A DNA stretch of 21,135 bases from Eimeria necatrix (taxonomy: Eukaryota > Apicomplexa > Conoidasida > Eucoccidiorida > Eimeriidae): positions 2,501 to 23,635 of the forward strand of contig NW_013654429.1 in NCBI RefSeq assembly GCF_000499385.1. Direction: 5' to 3'. Positions 16,675-21,135 of this stretch are shown here, one piece after another. A model generated the notes under the pieces. It did no database searches. It was not told the origin of the DNA and was given only the letters and a program-made list of their open reading frames with translations. Position 1 is the first letter of the stretch; every line of letters starts with the position of its first letter. The position numbers were made by a program, and so were the translations under genes.

Positions 16675-16818
16675 CTGTTTGACGAATCTGAGGGTTTCGT
16701 GCTGCAGTGCTCTGAGGGTTTTGAAAAGAATTATTTTTTCTGCTTCGACTTTTTCCCGCAGCTGCTGCACTGTCTTCTCCGTGGCTCTTTCCGGCAGCGC
16801 AAACCCTCGCAAAGGGGC
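16675..16818 (-). CDS. Coiled-coil gene, exon
   Basis: The acceptor GGGTTTGTGCAG| precedes APLRGFALPERATEKTVQQL in phase 0. It is 144 nt (48 codons), exit phase 0. It continues REKVEAEKIILFKTLRALQH and ETLRFVKQ. There are no homopolymer tracts at all, and a clear amphipathic pattern, making it one of the strongest exons. Confidence 0.8.
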
Positions 16819-17022
16819 CTGCACAAACCCTAAACCCTAAACCCTAAACCCTAAACCCTAAACCCTAAGCCCTAAACCCTAAACCCTAAACCCTGGCTCT
16901 GAGGTGCTGGTGCGTGAAGTGCGCGTTGCAAAGAGTTGCTGCGGCAGTGAACTCCCCAACTGCCAAACCCTAAACCCTAAACCCTAAACCCTAAACCCTA
17001 AACCCTAAACCCTAAACCCTAC
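16819..17022 (-). repeat. Intron with two same-orientation heptamer arrays
   Basis: The donor is CAA|GTAGGG. Plus-strand CCCTAAA arrays lie at about 16825-16893 and 16964-17021, separated by a 70-nt unique island. On the transcript both read UUUAGGG, so unlike the neighbouring introns these arms cannot pair with each other. Confidence 0.65.
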
Positions 17023-17089
17023 TTGGAGTTGGAGAGCCTTCCACGCTGCAAGGTTGAGCTTGAGCCATTCGTTCATGGCCGGAATTGAA

Positions 17090-17123
<34 letters not shown>

Positions 17124-17354
17124 AGCAGCAGCTTTTTAAACTTAAGAGCTTTTCCTCCAGTTCAAGCCGCAGCCGGCTAGCAGGGTCCAGTGCTGCTGCT
17201 GCTGCAGCAGCAGCAGCAGCAGCAGCAGGATCAGCAGCAGCAAGAGCTTCGCAGCTCTCATGCAAATCAGCTAGGGGGCCCCCCCGGGGGGCCCCCCGGG
17301 GGCCCCCCCGAGGAGTGGGCGAAAGGTCTAGCTCAAGCCCCTGCAGCAGCAGCA

Positions 17355-17392
<38 letters not shown>

Positions 17393-17454
17393 CTAGCTGC
17401 TGCTGCAGAAGCTGACGCCTCCGTGGCCCGCTGCTGAGCAGCCCGCAGCTGCGC
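17023..17454 (-). CDS. Coiled-coil gene, exon with Pro/Arg/Gly repeat
   Basis: The acceptor GGTTTGCGCAG| precedes AQLRAAQQRATEASASAAAA in phase 0. It is 432 nt (144 codons), exit phase 0. Order: Gln tract, LLLLQGLELDLSPTP, a short tandem RGGPRGAPRGGP encoded by alternating G and C runs, LADLHESCEALAAADP, poly-Ala, LDPASRLRLELEEKLLSLKS, a Cys/Ser tract, and ISIPAMNEWLKLNLAAWKAL. The final segment is hydrophobic-amphipathic and unique. The Cys/Ser part comes from CTG-sense repeat and might hide a small intron. Confidence 0.7.
17274..17311. repeat. Alternating G-run/C-run palindrome in coding sequence
   Basis: Runs of five to seven G alternate with runs of six to seven C, giving nested GGGGGCCCCC palindromes. 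On the minus strand it encodes the tandem Arg-Gly-Gly-Pro segment. A shorter relative (GGGGGCCCCCGGGG) lies at about 18568-18582 in another proposed exon. Confidence 0.8.
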
Positions 17455-17590
17455 CTGCGCAAACCCCAAACCCTAAACCCTAAACCCTAAACCCTAAACC
17501 CTAGATGGCGGCGTCAGCGCCTCGCAAAACTGCCGCCCCTCCGCGACGCGCCTAGGGTTTAGGGTTTAGGGTTTAGGGTTTAGGGTTTAC
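17455..17590 (-). repeat. Intron with inverted telomere-type arrays
   Basis: The transcript starts GUAAACCCUAAACCC and ends GGGUUUGGGGUUUGCGCAG. Plus-strand CCCTAAA (about 17461-17503) and TTTAGGG (about 17551-17588) arrays are complementary across a loop of about 45 nt, placing both splice sites at the base of a predicted stem. Confidence 0.7.
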
Positions 17591-17796
17591 CTGGAGCCTA
17601 ACTATGGTTTGGTCTTTCGCAGCTAGCTGGCTAGCCATCAGCTTTTCTCTTAGCTGCTGCTGCTGCTGCTGCGCCCGCAGCCTGGCTTGCTGCAGCTGCT
17701 GCTTCGTCTTCTCCCGCAGCCGCTGCTGCTGCTGCTGCTGCAGCTGCGAGCTCTTCAGCCGCAAACCCTCAACCACCGACACAAGGTCCATGCCCC
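17591..17796 (-). CDS. Coiled-coil gene, exon
   Basis: The acceptor GTTTGCGATTAG| joins in phase 1 to the previous exon and gives GMDLVSVVEGLRLKSSQLQ. It is 206 nt, exit phase 0 at CTCCAG|GTAAAC. A Gln tract is followed by RLREKTKQQLQQARLRAQQ, QLREKLMASQLAAKDQTIVR and LQ. Basic coiled coil with good consensus splice sites. Confidence 0.8.
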
Positions 17797-17994
17797 CTAA
17801 TCGCAAACCCTAAACCCTAAACCCTAAACCCTAAACCCTAAACCCTAAACCCTAAACCCTGGTTGTGCGTGCGAGCGACCGCCGCTGGAAGGGGCGCGGA
17901 GGGAGAGCAGGTGCGAGAAATCCTCAGGCTCTGGAGCTTAGGGTTTAGGGTTTAGGGTTTAGGGTTTAGGGTTTAGGGTTTAGGGTTTAGGAAC
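17797..17994 (-). repeat. Intron with inverted telomere-type arrays
   Basis: The donor is CTCGCAG|GTTCCTAAACCC. Plus-strand arrays are CCCTAAA at about 17806-17858 and TTTAGGG at about 17939-17989, both seven to eight units, separated by a GC-rich island of about 80 nt. The arms are fully complementary in the transcript. Confidence 0.7.
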
Positions 17995-18178
17995 CTGCGA
18001 GGGTGTTTGCGAGGTGGTGGTAGCGCTGCATGCCGCCAATAAGGTCTCCTAATTCGCTGTTGATTTCGTCAGCAGCAAACCCTAAACCCTTGGCCAAACC
18101 CTCAGCAGCAGCAGCAGCAGCAGCAGCTGCTGCTGCTGCTGCTTCCGGCGCTGTGCTTACAGACCACAAGTCGCTGTC
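17995..18178 (-). CDS. Coiled-coil gene, exon
   Basis: The acceptor GCGTTGGCGCAG| precedes DSDLWSVSTAPEAAA in phase 0. It is 184 nt, exit phase 1 at CTCGCAG|GTTCCT. After poly-Ala comes EGLAKGLGFAADEINSELGD, then LIGGMQRYHHLANTLA. The GLAKGLGFA segment contains one heptamer-like unit (AAGGGTTTAGGGTTTGC) inside coding sequence. Confidence 0.75.
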
Positions 18179-18224
18179 CTGCGCCAACGCACAAACCCTA
18201 AACCCTAAACCCTAAACCCTAAAC
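18179..18224 (-). repeat. Short intron of heptamers
   Basis: It is 46 nt, starting GTTTAGGGTTTAGGG and ending GTTTGTGCGTTGGCGCAG. It consists of about four TTTAGGG units plus an acceptor tail. Minimal introns of almost pure heptamer also occur in the plus-strand gene at 20124-20406. Confidence 0.5.
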
Positions 18225-18280
18225 CCTCGAAGCAAGGCCAGAAACGCGAAGACTCCAGGCGCCCAGGGATGACCTGCTGC

Positions 18281-18313
<33 letters not shown>

Positions 18314-18419
18314 TGCTGCTTTTGCTGCTGCTGCTGCTGCTGTTAAGTGAGCAGCAGCAGCAACAGCAGCAGCAGGAGAGGCGTTTGCACTTTTCAAACA
18401 TCTCAGCACACACACTCGC
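18225..18419 (-). CDS. Coiled-coil gene, proposed upstream exon
   Basis: The proposed acceptor AATAAATGGCAG| precedes ASVCAEMFEKCKRLS in phase 0. It is 195 nt (65 codons), exit phase 0 at TCGAGG|GTTTAG. Cys and Ser tracts follow, then LGAWSLRVSGLASR. The N-terminal 15 residues look coding. The Cys/Ser reading is unusual for this gene (Gln/Ala elsewhere), and part of it could be intron. Confidence 0.4.
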
Positions 18420-18519
18420 CTGCCATTTATTCTCCAGTAGAGGGCTTAGCAACGAGGGTTTAGGGTTTAGGGTTTAGGGTTTGGGGTTTAGGGTTTAGGG
18501 TTTAGGGTTTAGGGTTTAC

Positions 18520-18612
18520 TCGGGTAAGGTTTGTGTCGGGTGCCGTCATGTCTGAGTGGTGTCTTGAGGGGGCCCCCGGGGAGGGGCCCCTGTGGCAAGT
18601 TTGGTGTTTCAT
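18520..18612 (-). CDS. Coiled-coil gene, possible 5' exon
   Basis: ATG at 18612 opens MKHQTCHRGPSPGAPSRHHS, continues DMTAPDTNLTR, and exits phase 0 at ACCCGA|GTAAAC. It is 93 nt. The donor is the usual heptamer-derived GTAAACCC. It could start translation, or be internal if AG at GGTTTTGAG|AAG is used as acceptor. His/Pro/Arg-rich, no known motif. Confidence 0.35.
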
Positions 18613-18664
18613 CTTCTCAAAACCCTAAACCCTAAACCCTAAACCCTAAACCCTAAACCCTCAC

Positions 18665-18739
18665 AAGCCCGAGGCCGGGGTGAGAGGCGGGGGCTGCTGG
18701 GGTGTCGGCGGTAGCGAGGGTTTGAGAAGGCGACCGCAT
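18665..18739 (-). CDS. Coiled-coil gene, possible first exon
   Basis: ATG at 18739 opens MRSPSQTLATADTPAAPASH followed by PGLGL and the donor CTT|GTGAGG, phase 0. It is 75 nt. Joined to the exon at 18520-18612 it keeps the frame, which is why I propose it. Short and GC-rich, so chance remains possible. Confidence 0.3.
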
Positions 18740-19405
18740 TTTAGCGCGAAAAGAAATAAACCCTAAACTAGGGTTTAGGGTTTAGGGTTTAGGGTTTAGG
18801 GTTTAGGGTTTGGGCTCTGGAGGCTCAGTGGTCTGGTTCAGCCTCGCACGAAGACGCCCACCGGGAATGGGAGATCAACAACCCTAAACCCTAAACCCTA
18901 AACCCTAAACCCTAGGCCGCCGCTTATTGGCTTTGCAATTTATATTCCGCTGCATAAATGCATAAAGTTGTAAAGACGCTAAACCCTAAACCCTAAACCC
19001 TAAACCCTAGGGGGCCCCAGCGGTTCGCTGCGCGAGCAACCGGCCTGGACCCTCCAAGGGATTAGGGTTTAGGGTTTAGGGTTTGGAGTGCTCTTCAGTG
19101 TCTGGCTTGCAATTTATTAAGACTGTTCTTTCGCTTTAATTTGTCTTCTTTATCGAGCGCAAACCCTAAACCCTAAACCCTAAACCCTAAACCCTCGCTC
19201 GTCAGCTCGACGCTGTCTCCGACCGCCGCCGACAGTCAGGCCTACGAACCCTAAACCCTAAACCCCAAACCCTAAACCCTAAACCCTAAACTCTGCCTTT
19301 CTTAAAACGAGGTTATTCTTTGCCTTTTTGGCCTTCGCATTAGCCGTGGCGAGGGTTTAGGGTTTAGGGTTTAGGGTTTAGGATGCGGCTTGGTGGGCTC
19401 TGAAG
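18740..19405. other. Divergent intergenic mosaic of heptamer arrays
   Basis: Arrays of CCCTAAA (about 18880-18915, 18978-19008, 19160-19195, 19247-19290) and TTTAGGG (about 18769-18810, 19063-19085, 19353-19382) alternate with unique islands of 45-75 nt. It lies between the proposed start of the minus-strand gene and the plus-strand ATG at 19406. No island gave a frame with good splice sites on either strand. It may hold the shared promoter region, or 5' non-coding exons. Confidence 0.5.
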
Positions 19406-19952
19406 ATGAGCGTCGGCAGCAGCAGAAGTTGTCTAGGGTTTAGGGTTTTGCTATTCCTCTTTTTAGGGTTTAGGGTTTACAAATCTGAATCTCTAGACCC
19501 TTCTGTTTCTCTGCAAGCGCCGCTGGCCCCCGACGGGGGTTTGGGGTTGCCGCCAAACCCCGATTTAGGGTTTTCGCCAAACCCTAATTCAGGGTTTCAG
19601 CGCTTCGCAAACTCCAATTTTGCTGCTTTTTCTTCCCTCTGGCCCCCCCTGGGCCTCTCGAGGGTTTACGGGGGTTTTCTGCAGCTCAAAAGTGATAATG
19701 AGGAAACCCTAAACCCTAATTCTTCTCAAACCCTAAACCCTAATGAGGAGGAGGGCGAGGGCGGCAGCGAAGCAGAAGAAGGATCAGCAGCAGCAGCAGC
19801 ACCTGCAGCAGCAGCAGCAGCAGCAGAAGAGGAGGAGGAGGAAGAGGCTGGCGAGGAAGCAGCAGCAGCAGCAGCAGCAGCAAAGCCCGCAGCAGCAGCA
19901 GCAGCAGCAGCAGCGCCGGCAGCAGAAGCCCCCGCAGTTCTCCCCGAGGCCT

Positions 19953-20002
<50 letters not shown>

Positions 20003-20123
20003 CCAATGCCTCCTGCTGCTGCTCTTCTCCCGCAGCTTTCTTATGCTGATGGAAATGAACTTTGCAATTCTCTGTCTTGTCGAAAAGTCCTTTCGGGAGC
20101 CCAAACCTCCGTCCCCATTAAAG
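19406..20123 (+). CDS. Ala/Glu-rich hypothetical protein, proposed first exon
   Basis: ATG at 19406 opens a 718-nt exon ending ATTAAAG|GTAACC, phase 1. The N-terminus MSVGSSRSC is followed by a hydrophobic stretch (LGFRVLLFLFLGFRVY), partly encoded by TTTAGGG heptamers, that could act as a signal peptide or anchor. Next: SLDPSVSLQAPLAPDGGLGL, several Asn-Pro-Asn motifs from heptamer units (NPDLGFSPNPNSGF, ETLNPNSSQTLNPNEEE), an acidic/Ala domain with EEEEEEEAGEEA, poly-Ala, and a unique tail (LLPQLSYADGNELCNSLSCR). It ends with the first copy of a 9-residue unit, GAQTSVPIK, repeated by the following microexons. An internal intron near 19665-19685 (TTTTCTGCAG) is possible. No family recognised. 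Confidence 0.55.
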
Positions 20124-20184
20124 GTAACCCTAAACCCTAAACCCTAAACCCTAAACCCTAAACCCTAAACCCTAGTTGCTTCAG

Positions 20185-20211
20185 GGGCACAAACCTCGGT
20201 CTCCGTTAAAG
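20185..20211 (+). CDS. Microexon 2 (GAQTSVSVK)
   Basis: The acceptor GTTGCTTCAG| and donor GTTAAAG|GTAACC bound 27 nt, phase 1 to phase 1. It encodes the 9-residue unit GAQTSVSVK, with the first Gly codon split over the junction. The intron before it is 61 nt and consists mostly of seven CCCTA heptamers. Confidence 0.65.
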
Positions 20212-20265
20212 GTAACCCTAAACCCTAAACCCTAAACCCTAAACCCTAAACCCTAATCGTTTCAG

Positions 20266-20292
20266 GGGCACGAACCTCGGTCCCCATTAAAG
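20266..20292 (+). CDS. Microexon 3 (GARTSVPIK)
   Basis: The acceptor ATCGTTTCAG| and donor ATTAAAG|GTAACC bound 27 nt, phase 1 to 1. The unit reads GARTSVPIK. The preceding intron is 54 nt with six CCCTA units. Confidence 0.65.
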
Positions 20293-20339
20293 GTAACCCT
20301 AAACCCTAAACCCTAAACCCTAAACCCTAGTTGTTTCAG

Positions 20340-20366
20340 GGGCACAAACCTCTGTCCCCATTAAAG
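20340..20366 (+). CDS. Microexon 4 (GAQTSVPIK)
   Basis: The acceptor GTTGTTTCAG| and donor ATTAAAG|GTAACC bound 27 nt, phase 1 to 1. The peptide is identical to the copy at the end of the first exon. The preceding intron is 47 nt with five CCCTA units. Confidence 0.65.
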
Positions 20367-20406
20367 GTAACCCTAAACCCTAAACCCTAAACCCTAGTTC
20401 TTTCAG

Positions 20407-20450
20407 GAGCCACAGGCTCTGCTTCCATTAAAGCTAACCCTAAACCCTAA
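20407..20450 (+). CDS. Microexon 5 with lost donor, possible terminal exon
   Basis: The acceptor GTTCTTTCAG| is intact and the unit reads GATGSASIK. The donor is CTAACC instead of GTAACC. Reading on, the frame continues A-N-P-K-P and stops at TAA 20448-20450 inside the heptamer array. The gene may end here, or this copy may be skipped in favour of the Cys-rich exon at 20698. The stop inside telomere-type repeat mirrors the proposed end of the minus-strand gene (NPKP at 9426). Confidence 0.45.
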
Positions 20451-20473
20451 ACCCTAAACCCTAATTTTGTCAC

Positions 20474-20496
20474 GAGCCATACAGCCAGTCTTCAAG
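20474..20496 (+). pseudogene. Decayed sixth microexon copy
   Basis: GAGCCATACAGCCAGTCTTCAAG aligns with the start and end of the 27-nt unit but is 4 nt shorter. The acceptor is CAC instead of CAG and the donor is GATAGC. Spacing from the previous copy (67 nt) equals the last regular interval. It is probably a non-functional relic. Confidence 0.55.
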
Positions 20497-20697
20497 GATA
20501 GCCCCAGCCCCTAAACCCTAAACCCTAAACCCTAAACCCTAAACCATAGCAGCACGAATGCCAGTGGAGCCCCCCTCACGGAACTGCCCTCAGCCTTCAG
20601 CATCTAGGCTTTAGGCTTTAGGGTTTCGGGCTTAGTGTTTAGGGTTTAGGGTTTAGGGTTTAGGGTTTAGGGTTTAGGGTTTAGGGTTTGCGTGCAG
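20497..20697 (+). repeat. Heptamer arrays, probable intron before the Cys-rich exon
   Basis: A CCCTAAA array (20510-20545) is followed by a unique island (20546-20603) and a TTTAGGG array (20630-20690, with degenerate TTTAGGC units before it). The arrays are in inverted orientation, the hairpin arrangement seen in the minus-strand gene. The region ends with GTTTGCGTGCAG, a good acceptor. Confidence 0.6.
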
Positions 20698-20825
20698 GGT
20701 GCAAGAAGTACGTGAAGTGCGGCAGCTGCAAAGCCGGCGGAACCCCCGAAGCAAAATGCAGCTTTTGGAAACCCCCGAGGACACCGGAGTTGCTGCTGAG
20801 AAGCGGCACTTACTATGGACTCAAG
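20698..20825 (+). CDS. Cys-rich exon of the plus-strand gene
   Basis: After GCGTGCAG|, entry in phase 1 (the exit phase of the microexons) gives GCKKYVKCGSCKAGGTPEAK, then CSFWKPPRTPELLLRSGTYYGLK, exit phase 0 at CTCAAG|GTTTGC. The four Cys (C-x5-C-x2-C-x9-C) could bind a metal, but the spacing matches no finger I can name. A CTG tract follows the donor, as in introns of the other gene. Another frame (VQEVREVRQLQSRRN) is also open. The last 48 nt are repeated at 20921-20968 and 21085-21132. Confidence 0.5.
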
Positions 20826-20827
20826 GT

Positions 20828-20866
<39 letters not shown>

Positions 20867-20970
20867 ATAGTGCTGCTGCTGCTGCTGCTGCTGCTGATAG
20901 GGCTGCTGCTGATAGTGCTGAGGACACCTGAGTTGCTGCTGAGAAGCGGCACTTACTGTGGACTCAAGGT

Positions 20971-21018
<48 letters not shown>

Positions 21019-21035
21019 ATTGTGCTGCTGCTGCG

Positions 21036-21075
<40 letters not shown>

Positions 21076-21132
21076 ATAGTGCTGAGGACACCTGAGTTGC
21101 TGCTGAGAAGCGGCACTTACTATGGACTCAAG
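20778..21132 (+). repeat. Triplicated 48-nt exon end plus CTG tract
   Basis: Copies of the 48-nt segment AGGACACC(G/T)GAGTTGC... lie at 20778-20825, 20921-20968 and 21085-21132, each followed by GTTTGC and then CTG repeat (at least for copies 1 and 2; copy 3 meets the window end at GTT). Only the frame RTPELLLRSGTY(Y/C)GLK stays open in copies 2 and 3. The nearest acceptors (GATAG|TG, GCTGAG|GAC) do not join in that frame from phase 0. Copies 2 and 3 may therefore be dead duplications or alternative ends. GCTGATAG recurs at the tract ends. Confidence 0.8.
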
Positions 21133-21135
21133 GTT

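Larger units (their letters stand above)
20097..20496 (+). repeat. Microexon/telomere-type-intron tandem array
   Basis: A 27-nt unit begins at 20097, 20185, 20266, 20340 and 20407, with a diverged sixth copy at about 20474. Start-to-start distances are 88, 81, 74, 67 and 67, so each of the first four units is exactly one heptamer shorter than the last. Intervening sequence is GTAA + (CCCTAAA)n + CCCTA + a short pyrimidine-rich tail ending CAG. n falls stepwise; total CCCTA counts are 7, 6, 5, 4, 4. Confidence 0.9.

Noticed and set aside
18820..19350. Extra exons in the islands between heptamer arrays
   Set aside because: The islands are 45-75 nt like the real exon/island spacing, but I found no consistent donor/acceptor pair with an open phase-matched frame on either strand.

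Overview
The window looks like nuclear DNA of an apicomplexan, most likely an Eimeria species. Two repeat classes dominate it. One is CAG/CTG triplets, read as poly-Gln, poly-Ala, poly-Ser, poly-Leu or poly-Cys depending on frame. The other is the TTTAGGG/CCCTAAA telomere-type heptamer in short arrays scattered inside the chromosome. Together they are the published hallmark of the repeat-rich (R) segments of Eimeria chromosomes. No rRNA, tRNA, CRISPR, insertion sequence or bacterial-type operon is visible. Introns are abundant, so most open frames are exons or antisense shadows.

Layout. (1) 1-3250: AT-rich DNA alternating with CTG-rich blocks; only weak coding candidates (minus strand 1397-1762 and 2096-2422) and a degenerate GCTA/GCTG tetranucleotide block (3034-3214). 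(2) 3270-5306: plus-strand CAG-rich coding region with a single-exon candidate of 316 codons (3546-4496) and a probable exon pair (4928-5089, 5151-5306). (3) 5307-7340: triplet repeats with frames open on both strands; strand assignment unresolved. (4) 7340-8870: AT-rich, gene-free, with several copies of a GGTGTACGTACACC palindrome. (5) 8870-9425: mosaic of heptamer arrays in both orientations. (6) 9426-18739: one large minus-strand gene that I resolve into about 17 exons, roughly 1,800 codons. Splice phases agree at nearly every junction, and it encodes a Gln/Ala-rich coiled-coil protein of unknown function. Its introns carry the heptamer arrays, the CTG tracts, a GCTA tract and AT-rich microsatellites. 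(7) 18740-19405: divergent intergenic mosaic. (8) 19406 to the window end: a plus-strand gene with a large exon, then a tandem array of 27-nt microexons separated by introns of almost pure CCCTAAA repeat, and finally a Cys-rich exon whose 3' end is tandemly triplicated with CTG tracts.

Most interesting: (a) the microexon array, whose introns shorten by exactly one heptamer per copy (61, 54, 47, 40, 40 nt); (b) minus-gene introns with CCCUAAA next to the donor and UUUAGGG next to the acceptor, which could fold into hairpins joining the splice sites; (c) a switch from CAG-sense to CTG-sense repeats at exon/intron borders; (d) a 295-bp tandem duplication that produced an extra in-frame exon with a CAG repeat as its splice acceptor; (e) a recurrent palindrome, GGTGTACGTACACC, often preceded by TGCATGC.

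All splice sites were read by eye. No transcript, database search or folding calculation supports them, and no gene could be assigned a named function.
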